From: DAOTXS01 sp034435055
GTDB taxonomy: Bacteria; Chloroflexota; Anaerolineae; UBA4142
Length of the DNA stretch: 64,000 bases
NCBI GenBank assembly: GCA_034435055.1
Contig: DAOTXS010000048.1
Location: forward strand, 42,883 to 106,882
Reading direction: 5' to 3'
The notes under the pieces were generated by a model that saw only the letters and a list, made by a program, of their open reading frames with translations, was not told the DNA's origin and made no database searches. This document shows positions 1 to 8,348 of the stretch, in pieces. Position 1 is the stretch's first letter, and the number at the start of each line of letters is the position of its first letter. Both the position numbers and the translations under genes were made by a program.

Positions 1-711
1 TCGATTATCGATTTCTTGCCGCCAAGTAGTTGCAAAAACGTAAAGTGCGTACAGATTCAGAGCTAGCAGCACAAGCGCGGCGAGGTAGTGTGTCCACATT
101 GCGAGCGCGGCAAACAGCGCATAACCCGCCATCGGATAAATCCGGCGGCGATCAGCGGCAATCGGCTTTAGCCGATTTTCAGATTTATTCGATGTCGAAT
201 TTATGCGATGGTCAAGAATTTGCAAAGCAAACCAAACTGCAACAAACACCAAAAAAATCGACGGCGTGTAATTCTTAATGTCTTGCGACCACCAAATGTG
301 AAAGCGCGCGACGGCGAGAAACAGCGCGGCGAGAATGCCAACCCCCGCGCCGCCCACACGTTTCCCAATGCGATAAATCAGCGCAATTGTCAATACACCA
401 AACGCGACGGAGATGAATCGCCCGGCGAAGGCATCCGTGCCGGCGATGAAATTCCAAAAGTGGAGAAACCAATAATGCAACGGCGGATGCTCGTCCATCG
501 CCGTGCGAAAAGCGATCCACGCCAAATCTTTTTGCGAGAGCCAGACACTCCAGCCCTCGTCCCACCAAACATTTTTATCGGCGAGACGATAGCATCGCAA
601 AAAGAATGCAATCAGCACAATGCCCTCAATGGGGAGGCGCGCAAAGAAATGACCGCCGACGGCAAACGGCGGACGGCGGTCGGTTTTCAGCGGTCGTCGC
701 TCATCGATCAT
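1..711 (-). CDS. GT39-type membrane glycosyltransferase (C-terminus cut by window edge)
   Basis: An uninterrupted minus-strand frame runs from an ATG at 711 to the window edge, about 237 residues, with no stop before base 1. Residues about 35-50 form a hydrophobic segment and then read DKNVWWDEGWSVWLS. The DE pair after the first membrane helix is the catalytic and metal-binding signature of the PMT/ArnT (GT39) family. The segment DEHPPLHYW follows, also typical of the family, and then several hydrophobic helices. Such enzymes move a sugar from a polyprenyl-phosphate carrier onto lipid or protein at the outer membrane face. The ATG overlaps the TGA of the upstream small transporter gene (ATGA), so the two are translationally coupled. 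The acceptor and the sugar cannot be told from sequence. Confidence 0.85.
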   Translation of the reverse strand, partial: MIDERRPLKTDRRPPFAVGGHFFARLPIEGIVLIAFFLRCYRLADKNVWWDEGWSVWLSQKDLAWIAFRTAMDEHPPLHYWFLHFWNFIAGTDAFAGRFISVAFGVLTIALIYRIGKRVGGAGVGILAALFLAVARFHIWWSQDIKNYTPSIFLVFVAVWFALQILDHRINSTSNKSENRLKPIAADRRRIYPMAGYALFAALAMWTHYLAALVLLALNLYALYVFATTWRQEIDNR

Positions 712-1103
712 TTGAACGTTTCACTCAACCCAACCAACGCCACGCCGACGCCAACGACAATCGCGCCGAGGACGCGCAACGGATGCAACCCTTCGCCCAG
801 AAAAATCCACGACTCGATGACGATGATAATGTAACTCGTCGCAAGCATCGGATATGCCAGCGAAAGCGGCACGCGCGAAATGACCGAGAGCCAAAAGATC
901 GAGCCGCCGCCGAAACCGATAAAGCCAACCCAAATCCATGGATTGGTAAAAATCTTGATGAACGTCGGCACGATGGTTGAAACCGAGGCAAAATCGAATG
1001 ACCCAATTTCGTTCATACCGCGTTTCAAGAATAGTTCGCCCGTCGTGCTGAAAAGTATCGCGGGCAATAACCACAATAACGCCGTGAGAGTTTCGCGGGA
1101 CAA
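708..1103 (-). CDS. small EamA/ArnE-like multidrug or lipid-sugar flippase
   Basis: This 131-residue protein has four hydrophobic segments and a terminal segment ending near LVGLSETFK. Size and pattern fit the small EamA/SMR class, such as ArnE/ArnF subunits that flip undecaprenyl-phosphate sugars. It is coupled by a 4-base overlap to the downstream GT39 gene, which supports a joint role in presenting lipid-linked sugar to the glycosyltransferase. The start is taken as TTG at 1103 because a GGAGG lies about 6 bases upstream. A multidrug exporter is the alternative reading, but the neighbourhood favours cell-envelope glycosylation. Confidence 0.75.
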   Translation of the reverse strand: MSRETLTALLWLLPAILFSTTGELFLKRGMNEIGSFDFASVSTIVPTFIKIFTNPWIWVGFIGFGGGSIFWLSVISRVPLSLAYPMLATSYIIIVIESWIFLGEGLHPLRVLGAIVVGVGVALVGLSETFK

Positions 1104-1118
1104 GAAGACCTCCGTCCA

Positions 1119-1166
1119 AAGACGAAGGACGAATGACGAAAGACCAATGCGTTCGTCCTTCGTCTT
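1119..1166. repeat. dispersed inverted repeat (GACGAAGGACGAA family)
   Basis: Two exact 15-base arms, AAGACGAAGGACGAA and its complement, flank a loop of about 18 bases in the gap between two minus-strand genes. A closely related palindrome lies at 10831-10881, with 14-base arms sharing the core GACGAAGGACGAA. The pair is therefore a dispersed element rather than a unique terminator. It could still fold in RNA. Confidence 0.7.
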
Positions 1167-1179
1167 TCGTCATCCGTCA

Positions 1180-2268
1180 CTATTTGAACTCGTTCACAAC
1201 CTGGGCAATCAACCGCACCTCATCCATCTTCAATTCCGGATACAACGGCAATGACACAATTTCGCGTGCGAGTCGTTCCGCTTCCGGCAAATCGCCTTCA
1301 CGATAACCCAGGTTCGCGTACGCCGGTTGCAAATGAATCGTGTGCGGATATTGAATCATCGTGCCGATGCCGTGCGACTTCAAGTGCGCGATCAACGCAT
1401 CGCGTTTTTTCGATTGCACGACGTAAAGGTGATACACCGCTTCGCCGTACGCCATTTCGCGCGGCGGCGTCACAGAACGAATCAATTCCGTGTACAACGC
1501 GGCGCGTTCGCGGCGGGACTTGTTCCAATCATCGAGATGGCGCAGTTTGACGCGCAGAACTGCCGCTTGCAGTTCATCGAGCCGCGAGTTCATCCCTTTG
1601 ATGTCACTTGTGTAACGTTCACGCCAACCGTACTGCCGCAGTAAATCGATACGTTGCGCGAGCTCGGCATTGTTGGTAAGAATCGCGCCGCCGTCGCCGT
1701 ACGCGCCAAGATTTTTCGTCGGATAAAAACTGAACGCGGCGATGTCGCCGATGGCGCCAACCCGTTTGCCACGATACGTTGCACCGTGCGCCTGCGCGCA
1801 ATCTTCCAGCACAAAAATGTTTCTAGCGCGCGCGAATTGCATAATCGGATCGAGATCACAACTTTGTCCGAAGAGATGCACCGGGATGATCGCTTTAGTG
1901 TGTGGCGTAATCGCGCGCTCGATTTTTTCAACGTCGATCAGCATCGTGTCCGGGCGGACATCGACTAACACCGCGCGCGCGCCGGTCAATTCGATTGCCG
2001 CGACCGTTGCGACGGCAGTGTTCGGCACGGTGATGACTTGATCGCCGGGTCCGATGCCAAGCGCGAGAAGCGCAATGTGAATGGCTTCCGTGCCGGAGCC
2101 GACGCCAATCGCGTGTTTAACGCCGATGTAATCGGCAAATTCTTTTTCAAACGCTTTGACTTCGGGACCCAGAATGTACCAGCCGCCTTTCAACACACGC
2201 GCGGTCGCGTCGTCAATTTCGGATTTGATTATTTCGTACTGTTTGGTGAGATCGAAAAAGGGAATCAT
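1180..2268 (-). CDS. DegT/DnrJ/EryC1/StrS family sugar aminotransferase
   Basis: This 362-residue PLP enzyme has the family hallmarks. The segment GSGTEAIHIALLALGIGPGDQVI is near the N-terminus, and SFYPTKNLGAYGDGG carries the Schiff-base lysine. EDCAQAHGA holds the PLP-contacting acidic residue. Members transaminate 4-keto or 3-keto nucleotide sugars to amino sugars for surface polysaccharides. The start is placed at the ATG at 2268 (MIPFFDLTKQYE), preceded by GAGGA. The upstream extension to 2313 reads through a dispersed repeat and is not credible. An epimerase gene lies upstream and flippase and glycosyltransferase genes downstream, which gives a coherent surface-sugar module. Confidence 0.92.
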   Translation of the reverse strand: MIPFFDLTKQYEIIKSEIDDATARVLKGGWYILGPEVKAFEKEFADYIGVKHAIGVGSGTEAIHIALLALGIGPGDQVITVPNTAVATVAAIELTGARAVLVDVRPDTMLIDVEKIERAITPHTKAIIPVHLFGQSCDLDPIMQFARARNIFVLEDCAQAHGATYRGKRVGAIGDIAAFSFYPTKNLGAYGDGGAILTNNAELAQRIDLLRQYGWRERYTSDIKGMNSRLDELQAAVLRVKLRHLDDWNKSRRERAALYTELIRSVTPPREMAYGEAVYHLYVVQSKKRDALIAHLKSHGIGTMIQYPHTIHLQPAYANLGYREGDLPEAERLAREIVSLPLYPELKMDEVRLIAQVVNEFK

Positions 2269-2276
2269 TTTTCCTC

Positions 2277-2329
2277 GTAGGGGCAGACCTGTGTGTCTGC
2301 CCAGGGCGACCACCCAGGGTCGCCCCTAC
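2277..2329. repeat. dispersed double-hairpin repeat (GTAGGGGC...GCCCCTAC)
   Basis: The gap between the epimerase and aminotransferase genes is a 53-base element bounded by GTAGGGGC and GCCCCTAC. It contains two adjacent stem-loops (GGGCAGAC/GTCTGCCC and GGGCGACC/GGGTCGCCC). A full second copy with the same two-hairpin plan is at 52581-52640, and a half copy is near 61863-61888. The element is not coding. Confidence 0.75.
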
Positions 2330-2332
2330 GTT

Positions 2333-3325
2333 TTACCAATAATGTTGTTTATTCGCTCGATAAAACTCCAGCGTCCGCTTTAAACCATCGCGCAAGTTCA
2401 CGCGCGGTTGCCAACCCAGTTTACCGCGAATCTTGCGATAGTCGGCGTAATAATCGCCAATATCGATGGGCTTACGGTCGGGGGGAAACGGAATGATTTT
2501 GAAACTGCCGCCGCCGTTCGCATCGACGCAAAGCGCGGCGAGGTCGCGCAAGTTGATTGTCTCGTCGGAACCCAGATTGAAAATTTGTCCATTTGCATCG
2601 TCGGTCGTCGCGGCAAGTAGAATCGCATCGACCACATCATCGACGTAATTAAAGTCGCGGATTTGCAAACCATCGCCCCAGATTTCAATCGGTTCGCCAT
2701 CGATCAATTTTTTGACCCAGATGCCAAGAAACGTTTGACGTGCGTCTTTCACGCGCATCCCAGGACCATACGTGTTTGTCAGGCGCAACGACACAGCGCG
2801 AATGTTGTACACGTTGTTGTAAAGAATGTGATACCACTCGCCCGCCATTTTGTTGATGCCATTCACGTCGGTTGGATGCAGGATGTGTTTTTCATCGACC
2901 GGGAGATAATCCGGCTTGCCGTAGATTTGGCGCGTGCTGGCGTAAACGATTTTCACGCGCGGGTTTTGTTTGCGGCACGCCTCCAGAATCGAAAGTTGCG
3001 CGCGGCAATTGATTTCCAAATCGGTGTACGGGTCGCGCATTGAATCGAGGTGCGACGTTTGCCCGGCAAGATTGAACAGGTAATCGCGTCCTTGCACAAG
3101 ATAGTCCATCGAATACTCGTCGCGCACGTCGGCGATGTTGACGCGCACTTGATCCTCGATGCCGGCGATGTTAAAATAGTTGCCGCCGTACTCCGGGATA
3201 AGCGAGTCCACGAGCGTGACGCGCGCGCCCAACGCGACGAGCCGCCGCGCGAGATTGGAGCCGATAAAGCCGAGTCCGCCGGTGATGAGGCAGTCGGCGT
3301 TAGTCAGGTTGATTGAGTTGTTCAT
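2333..3325 (-). CDS. NAD-dependent epimerase/dehydratase (extended SDR), atypical catalytic motif
   Basis: The 330-residue protein begins with a Rossmann motif, LITGGLGFIGSNLARRL, and has the ASTRQIYG segment expected of extended SDR sugar epimerases. Where the catalytic YxxxK should lie, the sequence reads DVNGINKMAGEWYH. The lysine is kept but the tyrosine position holds Asn. The TRQ segment also departs from the usual SSS or ST pattern. The substrate is presumably a nucleotide sugar, given the aminotransferase directly downstream. The first 26 bases overlap the 3' end of tsaD, so translation is probably coupled. An UDP-glucose 4-epimerase-like activity cannot be assumed with this motif. 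Confidence 0.88.
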   Translation of the reverse strand: MNNSINLTNADCLITGGLGFIGSNLARRLVALGARVTLVDSLIPEYGGNYFNIAGIEDQVRVNIADVRDEYSMDYLVQGRDYLFNLAGQTSHLDSMRDPYTDLEINCRAQLSILEACRKQNPRVKIVYASTRQIYGKPDYLPVDEKHILHPTDVNGINKMAGEWYHILYNNVYNIRAVSLRLTNTYGPGMRVKDARQTFLGIWVKKLIDGEPIEIWGDGLQIRDFNYVDDVVDAILLAATTDDANGQIFNLGSDETINLRDLAALCVDANGGGSFKIIPFPPDRKPIDIGDYYADYRKIRGKLGWQPRVNLRDGLKRTLEFYRANKQHYW

Positions 3326-4331
3326 GGTGAGACAGTTTCAAACTCGGAATCACGTCCAACGCCCAGTCGCTCGTTTCGCCGCGTTCGTAATGCCGCCACG
3401 CCGCCGCCGCGATCATCGCGCCATTGTCCATACACAACTTGATCGGCGGAATGACGACCGGAATTTCCGCGCGCTCGATCATCGTTTGGCGCAACACCGC
3501 ATTCGCGGAGACGCCGCCGGCAAGCACAATGTGCTTTGCGCCAAACTCGTCCGCGGCGCGCACCGTTTTATCCACCAGCACGTCCGCAATCGCGGCTTGA
3601 AAACTCGCGGCGATGTCGGCGACCGGCAACGGCTTGCCGTCAAAACTCTGAACGAGATGCAGAACCGCCGTCTTGAGTCCGCTGAACGAAAAATCGTACG
3701 TGCCGCGCAACCACGCGCGCGGCAATTTGAACGCCTCGCGATTGCCGGACTCGGCGGCTTGTTGAATCGCCGGACCGCCGGGATAACTCAAGCCCAGCAA
3801 GCGCGCCACTTTGTCGAATGCTTCGCCCGCCGCATCGTCGAGTGTGCGACCGAGCCGTTGATAATCGCCGTGACCGCGCATCAACACAAGTTCCGAATGT
3901 CCGCCGGAAACAAGCAACGCGACGAGCGGAAATGGATCGTCCGATAATTTGTCGCGCGTGTCCGCGAGCCAGCACGAATAAATGTGTCCTTCCAAATGAT
4001 TGACGCCGACGAGCGGCAAATCGTTCGCAAACGCGATGGCTTTAGCCGCGTTCACGCCGACCAACAGCGAGCCGGCAAGTCCGGGTCCGTGCGTCACGGC
4101 AATGGCCGATAAATCCTTAAATGTAACGCCGGCATTTTTCATCGCCGCGTCGATCACCGGCACGATTTTCAACACGTGCTCGCGCGACGCGATTTCCGGA
4201 AAGACGCCGCCGTACTGCGCGTGCATTGCCACTTGAGACGCGACGACGTTGGATAAAATCGTGCCGCCGTTTTCGACGACAGCGGCGGCGGTTTCATCGC
4301 ACGAGGTTTCGATTCCTAAAATGGATGGCAT
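3300..4331 (-). CDS. tsaD: tRNA N6-adenosine threonylcarbamoyltransferase TsaD
   Basis: At 343 residues this is the expected TsaD length. It opens with ILGIETSCDETAAAVV and has the iron-binding pair in NHLEGHIYS. It also contains VTHGPGLAGSLLVG, LVSGGHSELV and the C-terminal VLAGGVSANAVLR and MDNGAMIA motifs of the ASKHA-fold TsaD/Kae1 family. The enzyme transfers the threonylcarbamoyl group to A37 of ANN-decoding tRNAs with TsaB/TsaE, which are not in this window. The start is the ATG at 4331. A start seven codons further upstream is possible but adds only non-conserved residues. The 3' end overlaps the epimerase start by 26 bases. Confidence 0.97.
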   Translation of the reverse strand: MPSILGIETSCDETAAAVVENGGTILSNVVASQVAMHAQYGGVFPEIASREHVLKIVPVIDAAMKNAGVTFKDLSAIAVTHGPGLAGSLLVGVNAAKAIAFANDLPLVGVNHLEGHIYSCWLADTRDKLSDDPFPLVALLVSGGHSELVLMRGHGDYQRLGRTLDDAAGEAFDKVARLLGLSYPGGPAIQQAAESGNREAFKLPRAWLRGTYDFSFSGLKTAVLHLVQSFDGKPLPVADIAASFQAAIADVLVDKTVRAADEFGAKHIVLAGGVSANAVLRQTMIERAEIPVVIPPIKLCMDNGAMIAAAAWRHYERGETSDWALDVIPSLKLSHHEQLNQPD

Positions 4332-4345
4332 ATTTTTATTCGCTG

Positions 4346-4437
4346 ATGTCATGCTGAGCGTAGCGAAGCATCCAGCTCAGAACTTTTGAAAAGCAACTTG
4401 CTAGATTCTTCGCCGCTTCGCGGCTCAGAATGACATA
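4346..4437. repeat. dispersed imperfect palindrome between tsaD and the PP2C-like gene
   Basis: The intergenic stretch begins GTCATGCTGAGC and ends GCTCAGAATGAC, giving imperfect terminal inverted repeats about 90 bases apart. Internal GAAGCATC and GATTCTTCG arms also pair. The organisation matches the related elements at 8229-8314 and 53032-53111, although the sequence family differs slightly. Confidence 0.6.
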
Positions 4438-4442
4438 GAGTT

Positions 4443-6776
4443 TTACTGCACCGCCGGAATTTTGGCAAGATACACCTTATTCTCGTTCACAAAAAAGAAT
4501 CGTTCGCCGTCGGCGGCGAGTGCCTTGAGCGATTTGAAAATCTCCGGCGTGAACGCGCTCGCTTTGAATTGCCGCACAAATTGCGCGTTCGCGCGATTCA
4601 TTTGCACGATGCGTTGATTCCCAGCATCGGCGATGTAAAACGGGGCGAGTCCTTCCGGCGCAAACGCGGCGACTGCTTTGGTCATCGGAATTTCCAGATC
4701 GCGCACCGTTACTTCATTGCATCGCGCGGTCGAACATTGCCAGACTGCGCCGTTGCTTTTCAATAACCAAACGTCGCGATCAATCGTGATGTCGACGACG
4801 CCGGTCATATTCGGATTTGCGCCGGGATTAAAGAACGTCGTCGCCGCCGACCACAAACCGTCCGGGTTCGGCGAATATTTCAAAATCTGATTGTTCGGCG
4901 CATCGACCAAATACACGTTGCCGCCGTAACTAGCGATCAGATTCACGCGCGCCCACGCTTGACTATCGACTGCTGCGCGCGCGCTCCACGTTGCGCGATC
5001 CAATTCGTACTGCAAAAAATTTCCGTTGCGGTCGAGCGCGACCAACCGCCGCGAATCGACCATCGCAATATCGATGAATTGACCGACGGCGCGTTCGTTC
5101 ACGCGGTCGCCGGTTTTCAAGATGACGCCGGCATCCGAGTTTTGCGCCGGCGTCGCGCCGGCATCGGTCGCTTGATAACGATAGATTTTGCCGGCGGTGC
5201 GATCCAGAATAAACACGCTGGGATAATTAGCGGCGATGCGCGCAGACACCGCCGGCGTATCGACGAGCGTGTGGAATGCCGTCGCGTTGACGATGGCGAT
5301 GCCGCTCAATTTATCGATCAAATCTTTCGCGCCGTAATATGTTTTGCTGACGCGCGAATCGGATGGACTTTTTTGCCGCGCCTGCGATGCGAGATCGAAT
5401 GCTTGTTGCGCCGCCACGCGCGAACCAACCTTGTCGGTTGGAAATAATTGTTCCGCGCGTTCGAGCGCTTTGGTTGCGTCGCCGGTCAAACGTTCCACTT
5501 CGATGGCGGTCAGACGTTGTTGTTCCGCGCGATACCACAAACCCGCGCCGGTGCCGATGCCGATCAGCAGCAACGGAAAAACCAGCGCGGCGAGTTGCCA
5601 CGCGGTTTGCGTGCGCGGCGCAGCCGATTTTTCACTCCCCCGTTTTTCTTCGGGATCGCCCGGCACAACCAAACGAAGCATCGTCACGATCAAGCCGGCA
5701 ACACCACGCGCGATTCCGCTAATCGCGCGGTCGATCACCGCACCGACGTTTGCAGAATTGATGCGTCCAAAAATCCCGGCAAGTCCGCCGACGAAACCGG
5801 AACTAATTTTCAGCATCGTCGCGCGAATTTTTGCATTACGTTCGCGCGCTTTTTCCGCGCGTTCGCGTTGCCGCAGTACTTCTTCTTCTGTCGGTTGCGC
5901 CGCCGGCAATTTTTCTTGGTGTGCCTCTTCGTCGAAAGGCGGCGCGGGTTCTTCTTCCGCAAATATCGGTGGCGCAAGAACTGGCGGCGGCAAGGGTTCT
6001 TCGTCCGGTAACGGTGTAAAAATCGGTCGCTCGAAAGTGGTCGGCGCGGGCGCATCGCCGACGGCGCGCAAAACGATCACCGATAAATCTGCCGCGCTTG
6101 CCAATTCGTCGAGCGCGGTGATGATTTCATCTGGATGCCGGTTTGCCAGCGTGTCGATTAATTCTTCGTGCGACAATAAATGCGCGAGCGTACGCGTCGC
6201 GAGTACGACAATATCGGCGGGTTGCAACGTTGCGTGGAATAGATCGGGGGTGTAGTTGCGCCGCATCCCCAACGGAACTGCGCCGGGCGTGGTGAATTCA
6301 TCTTCGTACAGGACGCGGTCTTCGGCGATGAACCAAGGCGAGGTCATTGGAAAGCGTTGCAATTGCCGGTCGCGGACGACGCAAACCAACCCGGGACCGG
6401 CTTGCGCGATGAATAATTCATCGTCGCGCCAAACGACGGCGGTCAGCCCGGCGATGCGCCGCGCCTCCGGCGGCAACGTCGCGTTGAGCTCGAACACATA
6501 ATCGTTGACGTTGCGAACGGCTTGCGTGAGCGCGAGCGAAACACTGCGCGTTCCGCGACTGGAAACGTACTCGCGCCGCATCGTCTCGATCATTTCGCGC
6601 GCAATCTCATCGCGTCCTTCCGCATCGCCCCACACATCGGCGACGAGATAGAGATTGCCGCGGACGACGCTTTCGCCAAAGAGCGCGCCTTGACCAAAGC
6701 AAGCCAGATTGTCCGGCGATTCTTGCCACACGCCGTCCACGATGCACAATTGCGCGGAGACAACGTCTAATTTCAC
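4443..6776 (-). CDS. PP2C-like membrane protein with C-terminal propeller-like domain
   Basis: This is a 777-residue multidomain protein. Residues 1 to about 235 resemble a PPM/PP2C phosphatase: an alternating pattern, LVADVWGDAEGRD where active enzymes have a DGxGG motif, and FIAQAGPGLVCVVRD. The metal-binding signature is degenerate, so catalysis is doubtful. A proline- and glutamate-rich linker follows at about 255-310, then a basic helical stretch. One clear membrane helix lies near 395-412 (LAALVFPLLLIGIG). The C-terminal 330 residues carry repeated hydrophobic-Asp-Gly units such as VALDRNGNFLQYEL and DAPNNQILKYSPNPDG, which suggests a beta-propeller. The start is a GTG only 7 bases after a TATAAT box, so the mRNA is probably leaderless. 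The role is unknown. Confidence 0.75.
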   Translation of the reverse strand: MKLDVVSAQLCIVDGVWQESPDNLACFGQGALFGESVVRGNLYLVADVWGDAEGRDEIAREMIETMRREYVSSRGTRSVSLALTQAVRNVNDYVFELNATLPPEARRIAGLTAVVWRDDELFIAQAGPGLVCVVRDRQLQRFPMTSPWFIAEDRVLYEDEFTTPGAVPLGMRRNYTPDLFHATLQPADIVVLATRTLAHLLSHEELIDTLANRHPDEIITALDELASAADLSVIVLRAVGDAPAPTTFERPIFTPLPDEEPLPPPVLAPPIFAEEEPAPPFDEEAHQEKLPAAQPTEEEVLRQRERAEKARERNAKIRATMLKISSGFVGGLAGIFGRINSANVGAVIDRAISGIARGVAGLIVTMLRLVVPGDPEEKRGSEKSAAPRTQTAWQLAALVFPLLLIGIGTGAGLWYRAEQQRLTAIEVERLTGDATKALERAEQLFPTDKVGSRVAAQQAFDLASQARQKSPSDSRVSKTYYGAKDLIDKLSGIAIVNATAFHTLVDTPAVSARIAANYPSVFILDRTAGKIYRYQATDAGATPAQNSDAGVILKTGDRVNERAVGQFIDIAMVDSRRLVALDRNGNFLQYELDRATWSARAAVDSQAWARVNLIASYGGNVYLVDAPNNQILKYSPNPDGLWSAATTFFNPGANPNMTGVVDITIDRDVWLLKSNGAVWQCSTARCNEVTVRDLEIPMTKAVAAFAPEGLAPFYIADAGNQRIVQMNRANAQFVRQFKASAFTPEIFKSLKALAADGERFFFVNENKVYLAKIPAVQ

Positions 6777-6783
6777 GCCGCTG

Positions 6784-6812
6784 ATTATACACCGTGCGGC
6801 GCGGTTTGCAAA
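6784..6812 (-). promoter_or_regulatory. promoter of the PP2C-like gene (leaderless)
   Basis: On the minus strand, TTTGCA, a 17-base spacer and TATAAT are followed by 7 bases and then the GTG start at 6776. Transcription would begin at or next to the start codon. Confidence 0.6.
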
Positions 6813-6839
6813 TTGCTCCGCGCGAGATTAAAAGTGCCT

Positions 6840-6868
6840 TTGACCCTCGGCGCGCCGCGTGTTATAAT
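6840..6868 (+). promoter_or_regulatory. sigma70-type promoter
   Basis: TTGACC, a 17-base spacer and TATAAT precede the gene that starts at 6897, which leaves a 5' UTR of about 21 bases containing GAGGTG. Confidence 0.75.
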
Positions 6869-6896
6869 CGCGTTCACCAAATCCGTGAGGTGAACA

Positions 6897-8213
6897 ATGA
6901 GCAGTCAAACTCCTTCCGCCGAACTCGCGCGCATCATCGATTCCGCGAAACGGCTCGGTATCGAAATGGACGAAGCGGATGCACTGCAATGGCTGACCGC
7001 GATGGCAGCATCGAGCGGCGGTGATGTCGTCGTCGATACGCGCACCGGCGTCTTTGGACACAAAGTGACGATGCTCGATTTCAGCGACGCGCAACTTGCG
7101 TACTATCGCGAGATTGGGCGGCTGGTCGAGTTTCACGATATTCCCGGCGTCGTCGAAACCGCGCTCGCGCTTTCCGGCTCCGCCGCGCAATCGAAAATCC
7201 AAACCTATCCCGGCGATTGCGATTACTTTGAACGCGTCAACATCATCGCCCCAACACGCGAGCAAGCGTGCGCAACGCTCGCGAAAATTATGCGCGAGAA
7301 AGCGTTGAGCAAATTGAAAGGCGCGACGTATCAACTCATCGAAGTGAAATTTGGTTCATATCCGCACGACATTGTCAAAGGCAATGAACGATATAAAGCC
7401 GGCTCGCCGATTGCGTGGAACGCGGCAGAAATTCAAGCGGGTCAAATCGATGGCTTTACGCCGGATGGCAAACCAACGACTATTCGCTGGGACGCTGTTG
7501 CGGCGAACCCGGGTTGGTGCAAACTCGATTGGGTGATTGCCGACCCCGTGCGCGGACAATTAGCAAACGCCAGCAATATGCTCGACGTAACGTGGCAAGC
7601 GCCGGACGGCACCATCACGCCACTCGACGGTTACCTCGATCCGTACTTTCAAGAAGTGTATCTTGAAGCTACCTCCGTACCGATTTTTTCCAAATTGGCA
7701 AAGCATGTTTCCGCAGACGCGCTCGATGATTACGTGGGGCAACTCCAAAAAGAAATCAAGAAATACTTGAAGAAAGATAATTTGAATTATGGCAAAGTCG
7801 CCAAGCGGATGTACAACATTTTCCGCTTGACCGGGCGTTATCAAGAAGCCGCATTCGTACGTGAATTGTTCGACGAGCCGGCAACGGTGCTGTACCAAGT
7901 GTGGTCGCTGATCCGCACCATCGATGATTGCCGCGAACCCGGCTCCAGCATCCCGCTCGAAAATGTTCTCGCGCAAGCGGATCAATTGATCGTGCACGTC
8001 GTCGATGCGCTGGAAGGCGACCGCGAAGCGGAAATCGTCAAGCGCTTGTTGCGTTTGCGCGAACAACTCGCGCATCACGAAATCGGCAAGGAATTAGACG
8101 GGCAAGCGGAAGCCGCGCGCGCCGAAGTCATCAACATCGTCAATAATTTTTTCTACGACAAGTTGACCGCGCTGCCGACGATCAAAGAATACATGCAGGA
8201 AATTGGTGGATGA
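6897..8213 (+). CDS. conserved protein of unknown function with GDCDYFERVN motif
   Basis: This is a soluble 438-residue protein preceded by GAGGTGAACA at good spacing. I do not recognise the family. The most conserved-looking stretch is near residue 105, YPGDCDYFERVNIIAPTREQ. It combines Gly-Asp-x-Asp with a following helix and would fit a nucleotidyltransferase-like or nucleotide-binding site, but this is only a resemblance. A Lys-rich helical segment at about 280-310 (EIKKYLKKDNLNYGKVAKR) and an acidic, helical C-terminal third follow. There is no signal peptide or membrane segment. It is transcribed from its own strong promoter and is followed by a dispersed repeat, so it appears to be monocistronic. 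Confidence 0.7.
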   Translation: MSSQTPSAELARIIDSAKRLGIEMDEADALQWLTAMAASSGGDVVVDTRTGVFGHKVTMLDFSDAQLAYYREIGRLVEFHDIPGVVETALALSGSAAQSKIQTYPGDCDYFERVNIIAPTREQACATLAKIMREKALSKLKGATYQLIEVKFGSYPHDIVKGNERYKAGSPIAWNAAEIQAGQIDGFTPDGKPTTIRWDAVAANPGWCKLDWVIADPVRGQLANASNMLDVTWQAPDGTITPLDGYLDPYFQEVYLEATSVPIFSKLAKHVSADALDDYVGQLQKEIKKYLKKDNLNYGKVAKRMYNIFRLTGRYQEAAFVRELFDEPATVLYQVWSLIRTIDDCREPGSSIPLENVLAQADQLIVHVVDALEGDREAEIVKRLLRLREQLAHHEIGKELDGQAEAARAEVINIVNNFFYDKLTALPTIKEYMQEIGG

Positions 8214-8228
8214 CAAGTCGCTATCATT

Positions 8229-8314
8229 GTCATTGCGAGCCGCGAAGCGGCGAAGCAATCTCTCAACGTACTTTGAAAGATTGCTTCGTCGCAAACTGCG
8301 CTCCTCGCAATGAC
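8229..8314. repeat. dispersed palindromic repeat (GTCATTGCGAG family)
   Basis: The element is bounded by GTCATTGCGAG and CTCGCAATGAC, with inner arms GAAGCAATCT and AGATTGCTTC. A copy of the same family, also about 80 bases, lies inside the STAND-FGE gene at 53032-53111 and is translated there. A fragment (GTCATTGCGA) is near 63845. Confidence 0.85.
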
Positions 8315-8348
8315 AGTCGTTGCATAACCAAAAACAAGGAGCATTGAA

